Positions 1 through 12,960 of a stretch of DNA of 64,000 bases are shown here, in pieces. Below the pieces are notes generated by a model, which saw nothing but the letters and a program-made list of their open reading frames with translations, was not told the origin of the DNA and searched no databases. Numbering within the stretch: position 1 is the first letter of the stretch; the number at the start of each line of letters is the position of its first letter. Location of the stretch: contig JBBMOL010000091.1 in assembly GCA_037954665.1 (NCBI GenBank), positions 806,001-870,000 of the forward strand. The letters run 5' to 3'. This DNA is from Laguncularia racemosa. Its lineage: Eukaryota; Streptophyta; Magnoliopsida; Myrtales; Combretaceae. Position numbers and translations under genes: made by a program.

Positions 1-1266
1 GCAATATACTATTTTATTTTTCCTTGTATAACATAAGTTTTCATACTTTTTTTCGCTTTAAGAATGTGTATTATTATTATTATTGTTTTCAATTTTGCAG
101 TCCTAGATGCCTTATGAGAATATTACTCTTACATAATAAAAGCATCAATAATACTGTATACGTCACATAAGACTTCTTTTTTAAGGATGGAATAATGTTT
201 TCATAACAGAGTTAGGCTATATATCTAAGAAAAGTAATAATATAATAAAACGCATAAAAACTCAAATTACACAATTGGAAAACAAATAATACAAGTGAGC
301 GTAGTTAAAAAGGTTTGAAAACTCGGTTTTCTGAATAAAACTTACATCTTATAATTTCTACATAGAATTTTGTTAAACTATAAAATCGACTCAAGAGAAA
401 CTAAAAATTCCTTAAAAATTCTTTTCAAACTGGATCAAGCTAGCTAACACATCAAATCAAATGGCTTTAAACCCATTCTCAACCCAATAAGCTACCTCAA
501 AAGCTCCACCTTAAATTTAACTACTGATCGAATGAGTAAATAACTACACGAACTCAAAATATTTTGCAACCTGGTTTGTTACGGCTTTTGAAACTCAAAA
601 ATCACCAACTTAATCCCGGTGAAAGCTTCTTAGATCTTCGGACACAACTAATGAGGTCTAGCAAACAGCGTGTAAACGATTGATGGCCCTGAGAGGCCAA
701 GACAGTGTTCATCCCTCGACTAGAAAGGTATCGCTTTAGAAAATAAGCATATATCCCCCGTCATCAGTTTTGGAATGCGAATGATAGACACGAGCTGGGT
801 ATGTCCTCTAAATCCACACTACACGCCAACCATTCCCCAGTTTGGACCACCCAGATTGATGATGCACTGCCCAGAAAAACAGGACTTCCAAACTGGCGTT
901 CTACACAACCATATTCCGGGGTGCACTAGATATGCCAACAGCATATATGTAATTGTCTATCAAATGAATAGCTCCATCCACATATACATCAACCCATGGT
1001 CTATGGCCTAAATAGGTAAAGGGCAAGGAGCCCAGAATTACAATTTTGCACATTGAAATGCACTCTGGACTTGAGCTTACAGTGTACCCAATAGAGAAGA
1101 GTTATGCATGCTGGTCTATATTAAGTACAAACAAAGCGTTTACAAAGGGAAATAAAAAGCCCCAATATGAGTTATGCACAGTAACACCTCCATCATACAT
1201 CAGGATGCAGCCAAAGATGCCAAGTAGGCCAAGGAGAGGAGCCCAACCACAATGAAGATGTTCCTA
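1..1266. other. 3' flank and probable 3' UTR of the CCDC124-like gene
   Basis: No gene is supported here. The part next to the coding region (about 700-1266) is less AT-rich than the first 600 bases and probably holds the 3' untranslated region of the minus-strand gene that ends at 1267. Read on the minus strand, about 1200-1260 encodes a short hydrophobic stretch in one frame, but it has no start, partner exon or conserved motif I can name. Bases 1-600 are AT-rich and featureless. Confidence 0.4.
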
Positions 1267-3429
1267 TCACTCAGCAACCTGCATGAGCAACTCAGTTAGA
1301 ACTAACTTGTAAGGTGGATGTGGAACATCAAAAGCATTGGATGCTTGCAACCACGTATTTACTCGCCTGATTGAGAGGATTGTCTGGAGATTTCTTCCAC
1401 ATCTTCCATATCATATCCTTATACTGATTGTGGGTGAGTCCCGGTTTCTCCTCCTTTAGCTTGGGAAGTTCAGCTTCTTCAAAAGCCTGCAAGCCAATTT
1501 AAGACATCAATGAATTTTCTTTATATTATTCAAACTACCAGGAATAATATGGGAAAAAGTTCTGATGGAACGAATCTGATGGATACCAACTTCAGAGTAA
1601 CAACAGGGGATGTAAACTTTCAAGTGAAACATTGTCATCATCTGAACAAGAAGAGCTACTACTACTAAGCCCTAACCAACCAAAAGCATCATGCTTGACG
1701 CTGTGGATGCCTTATGAAATATGCAAGGATACAATTCCTCGCACCCATTCATTACTGAATGTCTGGAAAACAAGTTGTATTTAAAGAACATTGAGATGAT
1801 TGTCATAATTACTATACTATGTCCAATCCAGCCCACCAATCACAAAGCTATTATTTCACATTTGCACGACAATGCCCTACGCTCTATTAAACTGAGCAGA
1901 GCAAGTAAAGACAGCTTGTTAAAGACCTGAGCACCTGACTTATATATATTTTTCTTAGAATCCTTCAGTCGTATTAATAGAACGAAACCAACCCAATAGA
2001 TCTAGCTGTCCAAGTGTAGAAACTACCCATGAAGAATGGAAAAATACTTTTAGAAATTGGGTCTACAAATAGCACACCACCAACAGCCCAACACATAACC
2101 TCCTGTGCACCCATGACAAAACACTGGCCAGGGTGAATTTATAGATAATGCCATATATAAGACCGCCCGTGGCTGGGTCTTTTGGACCCAGTCCACACAT
2201 TTATGCTCACAGCAAGATATAAATGGGTATTGAAGCTCATACAATATGCTTTACTATGCATACTAGCACAAAAGTTCCCAATCGATGTTTGAGACAGAGA
2301 GCTATGCTTCAAAAATATATTGCTAGACTCTCCAACAATGAAAATACCGACATCTTACATGGAACAGCTTTAAAGAAAAGCTACCTTTCAAATTTTCAAA
2401 CTGGAAATGCCAACTGTCAACACCAATGCGCTTGCTATCACTTGCAAGATACATCACTATGTTCATATAAGCAACAGCTATCGTGGTTGTAGAGATGAAT
2501 TCTTCAAGTTAAATACTAGTCTCAGTTTATTGCAAATGCATTCAGTAAATTACAGTTCTTATACTATGATAAGATGTGACTGAAATCCTTTTAGCCAAAG
2601 GGAGCCTGTATAACTGGTTAGATTCGGTTACTTATTCTCCTAGCAAATCAATCCAAAGATCAATTCATATCACTAGACTAAAAATGCCCTTATACATTTC
2701 CATCAAACTCCGGGCTCTTAATTCCTATCTAAGTACTGCACAAATTAGTATCTTACACTTCCTTTGCTGCAACAATCTTAAGAAACAAAAAATAAACTAA
2801 CTGGATTAAATCGAACCAAAGAGATATAAAACCAATTTATTTATTATTTAAAAGAAAAAGTAAAAACTTACCTTGAAAGAAGCCTTGAGCCGCCTCTCTG
2901 GATGCCGATCAACCGGCAAATTGTCTGCCACCGTCATCCGCGCAATCGCATCCTCCACCGTCCTCGCCTCAATTATTGAATCATCTCTGTTTGTATTGCT
3001 CACCAGCACCATCTTCTCATATTCCTCCTCCGCTGCAGTCCTACTCTGCCTCTTCTTTTCTTCCTCCGCCTTCCTCGCATGCTCCGCTTGTTCCTCCTCT
3101 CTCCTCCGTCTTAATTCCGCCTCCGTAACCTTCGGCACCGGAACTGAAACCCTATTGACCTTCTTCTCCGGCTTCCTCATCGACTTGTCTAAATCTTTCT
3201 CTTCCTGCTCCGCCAATCGCCTAGCCTCAGCTTTGCGAGCAAGAGCCTCGGCTCGTTTCTCGGCTTCATCCTCTCGCTTCTTTGCTGCGCGTGATTTCGG
3301 ACCCTCGGCTTCTCGCCAATACTGGTCCTCCTTCTCGCGCGCCTGGCGCTCTTTGCGGTCCGACTCGGTTGCGCTCTTGCGAGCCCTAGCAGCCTCGGCC
3401 TTGCTGTTCACGCCCATCTTCTTCGGCAT
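1267..3429 (-). CDS. CCDC124/Lso2-like ribosome-associated coiled-coil protein
   Basis: The gene is minus strand with start ATG at 3427-3429. Exon 1 (3429-2872) encodes 186 residues. It begins with the family's PKKMGVNSKAEAARARK block and continues as a highly charged Lys/Glu/Arg coiled coil to about residue 140. The donor is CAAG|GTAAGT. Exon 2 starts at 1486 after TTGCAG and carries the conserved C-terminal block AFEEAELPKLK, then HNQYKDMIWKMWKKSPDNPL. Two 3' ends are possible. Read-through stops at 1328-1330 (238 aa in total). Alternatively, a GC-AG intron (donor CAG|GCGAGT at 1366-1365, acceptor at 1280-1279) joins exon 2 (1367-1486) to a tiny exon 1267-1278 encoding VAE and stop (229 aa). 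I favour the spliced form because the conserved domain ends exactly at the donor. Yeast Lso2 and human CCDC124 bind inactive 80S ribosomes and help recovery from dormancy; the same role in plants is inferred. The 1385-bp intron 1 (1487-2871) holds no other gene. Confidence 0.88.
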
Positions 3430-4239
3430 TTTGGATTCGAAACCCTAAGTTCCGTTTGTAGCCGAAGATTTAGCACAAGCTTATGGAATTTGAGAAATTG
3501 GGATTAGGGTTTTTTCTTATTGGAGACAGGAAGGTGGATCATTCCCTTCGGTCGAGAGAAGGTTCCCGATAAAATGCCGACTTCTTCGGTGTGGGAGTTT
3601 CTTCACCGACTAATGTAGCTTGATTCAATATTCATCAATTAAACCGAAGAGGTCCGGTTCTGTTCATAGCGATGGAAAAGTAAAAAATTTATGTTGCGTG
3701 TTTATTCAACATAAGGAATGCCAAAAACGACAATGTTATTCTTAAAAGAGAAAAAAAAAAAAGTTGTTTAACCATGGATTGAAGTGAATCGAATCAAATA
3801 AAATTGAGATATCGATAATTTGATGCATGGTTTGCATTTAGTATGTTAGTTTGTAATTTGGTTTAAGTACTCAAATTGAATTAAATCGGTTATATAATGT
3901 TAAAAGAATTTTTTTTGGTACAATGTATTTGGATTGATAGAAACATATGAAAATATAAAAAAAAAAAAGATGGAAATAGAAAAAAAAATTATGTTTGTAA
4001 TTTAATTGAAAAGTGGAAATGGAAAGAAAAGAGTGGAAAATTTTCCATTTTAAAACTCATTTCTTTTCTCTTCAATTTTGAAGAGAAATGAGTGAAAATA
4101 AATATATAATTACAAAATAAACCCTTACAACAACTTTTATGAAAATAAAGTGTGGATAATTTTGTTAAATAGTGACTACATTTCTCTTGATTTCCTTTTT
4201 GTATATCCAATCAAACAAAGGAAATGGAAATAATTCCCT
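3430..4239. other. Upstream flank of the CCDC124-like gene
   Basis: This is the 5' flank of the minus-strand gene. The first 250 bases next to the ATG are less AT-rich and likely hold the 5' UTR and core promoter. From about 3660 to 4240 the sequence is AT-rich with poly-A/T tracts. No clear TATA element or other gene was found. Confidence 0.4.
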
Positions 4240-7200
4240 CTAGACATCGGGTCGGTTCTAAATTGGCCCAAAATTGCCAGATCAAGGGCCGCAAGGAGGG
4301 GGAATTGGAACCGACTAGGGGGGGAGGTCATGCTGGGCCAGTTCCCTTAACCCGACGATTCACAGGTCGGGTTAGGCCCTAAACCGAACCTTCGAATGTT
4401 TTTTTTTCAAATAATTTTTTTTAATCCCTGTTTTTAATTACATATTTTTTATATTCTTTAAGATTATTTGATATTTATCTATGTGTATTTTTTTCAGTTG
4501 GTTTGGTTTTTTTTTCCTTAAATTTATAAACATTGAAATTTAATCTACAATTTCTCGAGGCAATATATGATATTTTGGAATTAATTAGTAGCAATACCCC
4601 ATACACGTGGTAGGGGATGCCAGCCCCGAATTTTATTAATTAAATAAAATTATTATAGAAAAAAAGTGAGACATTTGGCTTTACCTCTTGTACACGATAA
4701 TAATACAGTATAAGTAACTAACATAAATAAATAAGGGAGTACTACTCCCCTTATAAAATATACCTAACTCTAACCTAGTACAAAAAATAAATAAGGTAGT
4801 ATTACTACATTTACAAAATTATTTGGCTTACTTGATATCAGGATCCGAACCAACGGAGCTTCCACTCAATAGAATGAAGTTGTTGAAGTATCCATCTTCT
4901 TCACTAGATGTCTCGTACAACTCTTGTGTGTGACTCATTGCCTTTAACCAATCCTCCACCTAATCCAGCGTCTCAACATTGACAGGTGACAGTCATGATC
5001 GCCGCTAAAACAAGATAAGGCCCACCATGTTAAATGCCTGCTCAACATCTACCATAGATGCGGGAGCAGTCAAAACCTGGTGAGCCATGCAAAAGAGTAT
5101 GGGATATGTCTTCCTATGCCTCATTCACCAGTTGAGAATGTTGAAATCTGTGATTACTGCTGTCACCAAATTCGAAGTATATATTGAAGTAATCATCAAG
5201 TTCAATGTACTCGGTTGACTTGGAATGGTGCCGCTTCAACTTTTGCAACATCATTCGTTGCATAACGAGGATGGGATCATGGGCGGTACCATGTGAGCCG
5301 AGGGACAATGAGGGAGTTCGGAACACTTAACCATTGAATGCAGTGCAAAAGTTAGAATATAATTCTTTTGTTACCCAGACTGCTTGGCGTAGTTCTTGTT
5401 TGGCGATAAAGACATAAGTGTCTTCCGTATCAGAGAATGCGTCAACAATAGAATAATACAAATTAAGATATTCTAATAATATGTCTTTTTTATACCGTGA
5501 ATCTAAAATAAAAATAACTAGATAAATTGCAGGAATTTGTCTATGATATTGCAACTATTTTATAGCCATATCATTTATAGCCACTTACAGTCAAGTATCG
5601 CATCGGGAATCGAGTAGCACCAATAGTATATTTACTGCATTCATAAGGAAAAGATAAACACTAGCCTGATACACTTGCAAAAAAGTTATAGTATAGTCAT
5701 GAAAAACTTTTAAAACATTCAATATTCTACTACATATATCCCAATTGCTGGGGCGTAGTAGAATATCTAGGACATTTATAGTAGCGAAAGAACATAATGC
5801 ATCTTTTATAAGCAAGTGTACTTTGTAAAAGTCGATAGGTGGAATCCCACCTATGCTTAACATCATTTTTTAATTTTTTAAGTTGCACTTCATTTTCAAT
5901 ACAAAATCTTCACCATGCTTTATTTACAAAAGGATGATCAATTAAAAAACATACTAGTTATCTTATTGGGGACATTTTAAAATCTAAACAGTTTATAACA
6001 TTCTTAACACAAAGATTTAAAATTTGATAGGCACATCGAATATGGAAAAATGTTTCACTTAATGTGGGTTAACATAAAGATTGAAGTTCATCAATGGATT
6101 TCGTGTTAGTGGTCGCATTGTCAAAACCAATTGAGAAAATATTTTTTGTCAAACCATATTCACCTAAAACAATGCTAATAATACGGAAAATATTTTACGT
6201 TATATGGCAATCGTTGAAAACACTTAGAGTTATTAATCTTTTTTGTACCTATCATGCATCGTCTATCCAATAGCATGTAATTCTCATGTATGAATATTCT
6301 TGCCACGGATAGGTCCATATATTTGCATAAATGAAAACATGCATCTCAAGAGAATTAAAAAGAGTGGCTAATTCACTCTTACGGTTATGATATAGTTTAA
6401 TGGTGGTTTTTTGTATGGTTTCTGGGTCGTAAGTTCATGAGCTTGGATTCAGCGCTTATCGCTCGTACTCCAACTGGTGCAGGGAAGCTATGTGACTCCA
6501 TGACAGGTTACACTTTGCTAAATATTCTACAAGTAGAACTTGTTGTCTATCAGCAGAATAATGAAATAAACCTCCTCCTTGTGATCCTGTTAACTGCAAA
6601 ATTTGTTACTGTAATTTATCTATGCTAAACTCCATTAAGTGATTCGCTCACATGTGCCTATTAAGGGTGCCATACCCCTCTCTTTTTTTCCACGATTGAC
6701 AGTAGTTGCAATAAGCATGGCTGCTGCTATCTTCCCCTATAATTTTACAAAAATATTTAGTAAAAATTTTCGATTTAAGTGATGTCAGTGGCTTACCTAG
6801 AGAGTCGAATGAGCCATGTAAGTGCCCTAGAATTTCTTCCTCTGACACTTCTTGCACATCGTCTTGCCCTTCTCCTTCCACCTCTTTCTCACTATCTTAT
6901 TGTGGCAGCAATTCGTTTTATCTACCAAAAGGCCTTTCATGAAAGCCTAGGGGTGGCATCATCAAGTCCTCTAGACGTTCGTTGGTAAAGTCGTGAATAT
7001 TGTAATCATCCACTTCAAAATATTATTGGGGTGTCTCTTGCATAGATTTCTCCTTATTACTTTTGCTAGAACGATCCCTCTTAGAAGAACTTGAATTGCC
7101 AAAATAACTTGCCATTTTTAAATATTAGGGTAATTATAAAATATTGATATAAGCAGATAAGGGGACATAATTTATTTAATAGTTGATCAAGAAATATAAC

Positions 7201-7990
7201 AGAAATTATTCACAAGGTATTGACAGTGTAGAAGATGCAAGCAAAGCAAATAGAAGATGAGAGTACACAAAATAGAAGATGAGAGTACAAAAATTTAAAA
7301 ATGAGAGCAAAAGACAAAAGTGAGTGTAATTTTTTTGCATGGATAATTTTGCTCTTCAAACTGCACTATCAATTTATATGACATCCAACAACATGCTTAA
7401 TTTCTTCTACTCCTTTGCAACATTCAAATTTGAAAATTTGAACACATGCACACTACACCTACATCGACAATTTAAACCTATTTTTCACTACCTATAATCT
7501 TATAAATTTACGCGAATTTTTTTTCAAAATGCGCTCCATGCTTTCAAATTCTCTAAGTGCAAATTTGACTATTTTATCATGCATTCTCCTTTCGCATTTC
7601 TCTTCAACTGCCTTCTCTTTTTCTTTGTTTTTCTTCTCTAATGTTGCAGAGTTGCAACCTTTAAGTTCAATTTCCTTTGACATTTTTTTTTCCTTCTTGT
7701 TCAACATGTGTTAGGGCATTATTTTTCAATGTTTGCCTTCTTTTGTTATTTCTCAATGTTTTTTAATGTTTCAACGTGTGTTAGGGGCCCTATTTTTCAA
7801 CATTTTTTTTGGCATAAATGGTGGGCCCAACCCACCAGTTTAAGCTAATTGTGAACCAGTAGGTTAACGACTAGTTTAAGGCTTGCCGATTCTTCGGGTT
7901 GTGTAATGCAACACGGCTTTTGACCTGTCGGGCCAATTTCTCAAAAGGGTCGATTCGAGGGCCTGAATTCTATTAGGCTTGGTGATTTTC
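4240..7990 (-). mobile_element. Decayed hAT-family DNA transposon (approximate limits)
   Basis: A minus-strand hAT transposase relic (4828-7115) is flanked on both sides by GC-richer patches, about 4245-4390 and 7800-7990. These patches contain repeated GGTCGGG/CCGACC-like words; ACAGGTCGGG on the left and GACCTGTCGGG on the right sit in opposing orientation. GC-rich subterminal repeats of this kind are usual in plant hAT elements and bind the transposase. I could not fix exact terminal inverted repeats or an 8-bp target duplication, so the limits are approximate. Between 7120 and 7800 the sequence is AT-rich with no further gene. Confidence 0.55.
4828..7115 (-). pseudogene. hAT transposase pseudogene (BED zinc finger to dimerisation domain)
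   Basis: Minus strand from ATG at 7113-7115 to TAA at 4828-4830, about 760 codons if read through, near the usual hAT length. In order I see: a Ser-rich N-terminus; a BED-type zinc finger around 6648-6760 (CNYC and a downstream H); a central part around 6240-6450 resembling the hAT block before the catalytic core (TIKLYHNRKSELATLFNS); the stretch IYLVIFILDSRYKK near 5500, matching the hAT IxxILDPRxK motif; and the C-terminal dimerisation domain at 4840-5110 (YPILFCMAHQVL, then a VDVEQAF box, a SPVNVETLD box and EDWLKAM). The frame is broken by several stops and shifts, for example a TAA after MQETPQ near the N-terminus and stops just after the zinc finger. It is non-functional and a normal relic of this superfamily. 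Confidence 0.8.
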
Positions 7991-8600
7991 GATTTGGGTG
8001 CAATGAGTGGTTATGAGTAAGATCGCAAAAACGGTGCCAAATGATGATGCTGAAATTCTCCTAAATGGAACAAACCTGCAACAGGGAAAACATAAAGCTC
8101 AAAGGCATGCTAGGGGTTACTTCGTAGGGTTACTCTGATGCCTAAGTATAAGTGTGTTTACAAAACTAATAAGCTAAAGAGAGTTTGAAGGCTTAAGATT
8201 TTAAAGCCAGATTTAAGTAGTGTCAACCCTTATTTATAGGCATTGGGACTAAGACAACTTGGTAGGTAAAGTAATAGCATGGTAGGTGAATTTGTCTCGT
8301 GTAGGTAAAGTAATAGCATGGTAGGTGAATTTGTCTCGTGTCTCACATCTATGTTGTTTTCCTATGCAAGTTGCATCTTCCCTAGATCTTCTTATATGTC
8401 AGGTGAACACAGTCAACTTGAGCTTATGTTCAATTTAAGTTGTACACTAGAGTTCAAACCAAGCTCTAGTTCTTGGACTGGGATATGAGAGCTCGAATTC
8501 TAGTCTTTAGAGTTCAATTGTGGGCCTAAGTAAGTCAAATTGGGCTTAAGAGGCTTAAGTCCAAAAAGCACTATCAATAGGTGCAAATTATAGGGTGATT
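7991..8600. repeat. Repeat-like segment with a perfect 39-bp tandem duplication
   Basis: There is no coding sequence. The 39-bp unit starting TAGGTAAAGTAATAGCATGG occurs twice head to tail without mismatch, at 8263-8301 and 8302-8340. The surrounding text (for example GGTTACTCTGATGCCTAAG near 8130) resembles dispersed non-coding plant repeats, but I cannot name the family. Confidence 0.6.
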
Positions 8601-11160
8601 CCTACATGTTATAAGGTAAGTTAATTTTGATTATAAAATTTGTAATTCGAAACTTACAAGATAGAATATAAATAAATTTATATACCTTACTCACTTTTAT
8701 ACACTTACACCTATTATAGATCAACAAATGAGCAAACTTTCTGAACTAGTAAGTTTCATCATTTGTGTTGTGACTCCAATGCTTGCATAATATGCTATCT
8801 TAGACCTCTACGAATTATGGGTTTAGGTTCCATTAGCATACCTAAAAATTATTTTCCCCAAAAGAAGTCTTCCCCAAAGTCAAAGATACCTCATGTTATC
8901 CATCTATAACATTATAAAAGTAATGAATGCCATTAAAGGGCATAGTAATCCATCACAAGCCCCTAAGTAAGGTGGCGGAAAGCCTCATAGCTCAACAAAT
9001 TTCTCAAGTCCTCAACTCTCCCAAATCCTCCACTACATGAAAATGAATCTTGTATATAACCTAGCAAACAAGCTAAATAATTCATAAAAATCACATATTG
9101 CAATATTGTTACATGCATTAATATCACTATTCTAGATGCATATATCCACACACCATCAAACTAGCATAAGAATATTTTCTTTCCTTTTTTTTAAATTTTA
9201 AAATACCTCCCACCTTCGAAGTAGGTGAGTATACACCTTTTACCATAAATTATATGACCCACCATTAATGATGGGAATGGCTCATAGAATTGTTGGTGGC
9301 TTTATCTAACCCAAATGGTGGCCAAAGAACTACCCCAAGGTGACCATGACTTTCATATGAGTTAGGTTGCAAGTGGCTACTTGTAAGGGTTTGCAATTCT
9401 ATAATTTTTTTTTTAATTTAGTTAATTTAACAAACTCAGTTAAAAAATAATCATGCATGTTAGATTTTCCTTTTTTTTTTTTAATATCATTTGGTATATT
9501 AGAACTCACATTTGTGTGTTTTGGGAAAAAAAAATCTAATTCAGGGGCAAACACAGAAGCATACTATTAAGAAGGCCAGATATATACCATAGAGATCAAT
9601 ATTAAAATTATTCATAGAAAAATATTTATTTATCATTATAATTATAATACATCGTATATATTTGTAATTTTTTTTATGTATCAATTATGGGTATTTGATT
9701 ATTTTATATAAGGTTAAAAGAATAAATTTTTTAGCAAGATTATAAAAAAATATATAATTTTTTATATTAAATTTGCAAGATTATTTTATTAATTATATCA
9801 TAAATATATATATATATATATATGCAATATGTTTTTTTAATATAAGTAATTAGACAATTGATTATATAATAATACACATTCTTTTTTATAATATTAATAG
9901 TGAAAGAAAATTTTAGTACTTTAAGTAACATAAACTATTATTATTTATTAATATTTTATACAATATGATTGAAATACTGATAACATCGACTATAATTATT
10001 ATTTATCGTAAAGTTATGAATAAATAAATAGTGTTTATTAAAATTTTATTTAGTTAATTATTTATCTCTTTTATTATTAAAATTCAATTTTATATGTTAT
10101 AGTAAAAAAAAAGAAAATAAAAATTATTATTGAGAGACAGACAATAAATTAACTTAAAAAATAAAAATAATTCTAATAAGAATTGAATTCATGACCTTGA
10201 GTATGTAAAAATAATTATTTAATCATTAAATTATATTAAGTTTTATAATAAAATCTATACTGAAAAATATAAATATAATATATATTTTTAATTTAAAAAT
10301 AATTAAATAATTTCTTTTCGAACGGAGAAGTCGAGCTCCCTTTCCACAGAGTCCCCCGCAGCATGCTTTCGTTTTCACTTATTTAATATAACTATTAATG
10401 TAATTTTAACAATATATTTTAATGAAATATATTTTATATATTCCTGCAACATCACATAAACATATTACGTTGCAAACCTGGTACCGTATGGCATATAGAT
10501 GACATAGTTAATAGATTTACAAAAGGTAGTAACAATAAATATGGAGAGTTAAATTAAATATTAAATGGGCAATTGTATTGTATATCATCTAATTGGTGTA
10601 GTAAATTCTCATTCAACATGTCTTCCTGTTCATAAATTAGGCTTCAGTTGAAAAATACCCGCACAAAGTGTAAAGCATTAAGACATTGGGGTGCTTATAA
10701 TAATTATTTGCCATTTATATTATCTGACAACGTTTGTATGTCTTTTATGCAACGCGATCTTACATATCAAATCGACAAAACGCCATATGTTGAAAATGTT
10801 ATATTTTAACAAATGCATCACTATATACAGTTGTTTGGATCCAATAGATCAGACCTATTTAAGTACTTTTTCAAGGTGCTTGTATTATATGACTCCGCTT
10901 CACATTTATCTGGTTATACACCTTTTATTTACAAACATATTCTCAAGTTTCAATCACGTATCATTTGTTTCATGCATTGATTTAACTTCTTTTATCAAAC
11001 AAGATAAGTATATTAAAGGCTTTTTATATTTATGTCTAAAAGCAATCAAATCTTTATATTGTAAGTAGGTCATTTAAATCTTTTATATTAATGCTATATT
11101 TTAACGGAAAACCTTATATTTAAATAAGTTATTTAAGTTTGCTATACTTATATTATTGTA
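8601..11160. other. AT-rich gene-free DNA
   Basis: I see no supportable gene. The region is extremely AT-rich from about 9590 to 10300, with a (TA)n microsatellite at about 9802-9824. A short GC-richer patch lies at 10315-10378 (around CGAGCTCCC). The 125-codon open frame near 10691-11068 has the composition of chance AT-rich sequence and is not called. Confidence 0.5.
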
Positions 11161-12960
11161 CCATGTAAATATTCTATATATTATCATACCTTGGAACCCG
11201 AGACAACTATAATTCACCATGCGTTCTCACTAGATGAAGATGTACAAAGGCTCAGAATCTGCCAATTCAATATCCACATTCAAATATCCATAATGGTTAA
11301 TAAAATTATTCTTCACATAAAAGAGATTAAAAAAGAACATCTATCCTCCAAAAATAAAACATAACCAATCTCCTCGAATTATTATAACATAAGCTTTTTT
11401 CAACTTAAATACTACAAAATATCAATTCCATTAAATAGAAACATAAAATATCCATTTTTCTTTTCATTTGTCTACTACTCGTCATAGTAACATATTACAC
11501 ATTTTCCTTAAAATTATGATTCATCTCTACTAAGATCTCATCATATCCTACAACTTCTCCTATAGTACCTATAACTAAAAATGGTCCCATGAGAGATGAA
11601 CTATAGCTCAATACAATGTATACCTAAATACACATACGCATGTCATGCTAAAAATACTAACACAAGTATAATGCAACATCATATTTAAACAAAATTTATT
11701 ATCTTTCACATCATTTAGTCTAACACACAATTATCATCATCATACAATCATTCCAATAACACACATATATAAATATATATACGATAAAGGGTACTCTTCT
11801 TTATTCATGAGTGTATTTCATACATAGATAATATATATTCGGTGTTGGGTATGCTCATTGCCCATGAGTCATTTTACATTACGCACATGAATCCTTCCAC
11901 ATCACATACATGAGTCTTTCCATACTAGATAGTCCTAAATCTATTCAGATCATTTTGGTACATAACTCCACTAGGGACAACATCACATATTGATTATCAT
12001 GGTGCCATCCCGATAACACTAAGCCTCACTCGATACTCAGTTTCTCGAACCTAGCTAACCACAATCACACGCACAACCAGCCATATTCATTTTCAATATT
12101 ATTTAGTTCACATACATCTTTAACCTAACACTCATAAATAACAAACAAAGTATACATGTACCTGACAAGTAACAATTGATCTCTTCACACATCTACAGTC
12201 TCTCAGTCCTCAAATCTATTCACATTCACAATTAAGTACACTTAGAATTATAAGTAAACAAAATAGAATAAAGTAATAAGTGTCCCAAATCAACACGTCA
12301 TGTAGGTGGCCGTGTAGAGGAACACAAGGCAAAATATGATCATGTTAATGGTTGTGTACCTTTATGTGTATTTTTGTCAATTCAACACGCCCAAGTATAG
12401 AGTCATGCATTTAGCCATCTACTTCAGCATGGTTAGGTACATGAGTGTATACAGTGACCGCATACATTTATGTGAATTTGTGTAATTTGACACACTCAAA
12501 TACATGGGCGTGTTTGGTGACCATGTACCTTTTTGTACACATTCGTGTTTCAACATAAGTAGGTACGCTAGTATGTACCTAGCCGTATAGGGCATTGTTT
12601 TATTGCGGATTCCTTTTCCAATTCGCTAATTCCCAGTCTTTCTAATCCTAAATAAAATCCATTATTTTTAAACCTAATTGTGCATTGTTTTTCATAGTAA
12701 AACACTAATTAGGTTTAATCCAATGACTTGTTCATTCAAATTGTTCTAATGCTTGGCATTCTTGTCCTGAACCTTTCGTTGCACAAATTATTCTACAAAG
12801 AATTCTAATGAGTTAATCACTAATTCATGATATATATACATGAACGACGATCAATAATTATTAATGGATTTACTCATCGTGGTTAAATTGGGGGATCGCT
12901 GAATGTGGTTGTCCTTTTCTCTCTCAGGTTTCTATAGAGAGCATTTAGGGTTCTAGATTA
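11161..12960 (-). repeat. Possible degenerate Ty3/gypsy LTR, minus orientation
   Basis: This block is less AT-rich than its neighbours and lacks any ORF. At 12290-12600 it carries repeated words such as ACACGCCCAAGTA, CATGGGCGTGT and GTACCTAGCCG, a pattern of alternating CACGCCC/GGCGTG phrases common in large LTRs of plant chromovirus-type elements. At 11995-12050 it has a GGTGCCATCCCGATAACAC phrase, again LTR-like. No PBS, PPT or target duplication was located, so this is a tentative call. Confidence 0.3.

Noticed and set aside
2873..3448. 191-codon plus-strand open frame
   Set aside because: Antisense of exon 1 of the CCDC124-like gene; its Ser/Ala-rich product mirrors the Lys/Glu-rich coding strand.
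10691..11068. 125-codon open frame
   Set aside because: Composition (Leu, Tyr, Ile, Cys-rich) is that of AT-rich DNA; no domain, no exon partner and no promoter.
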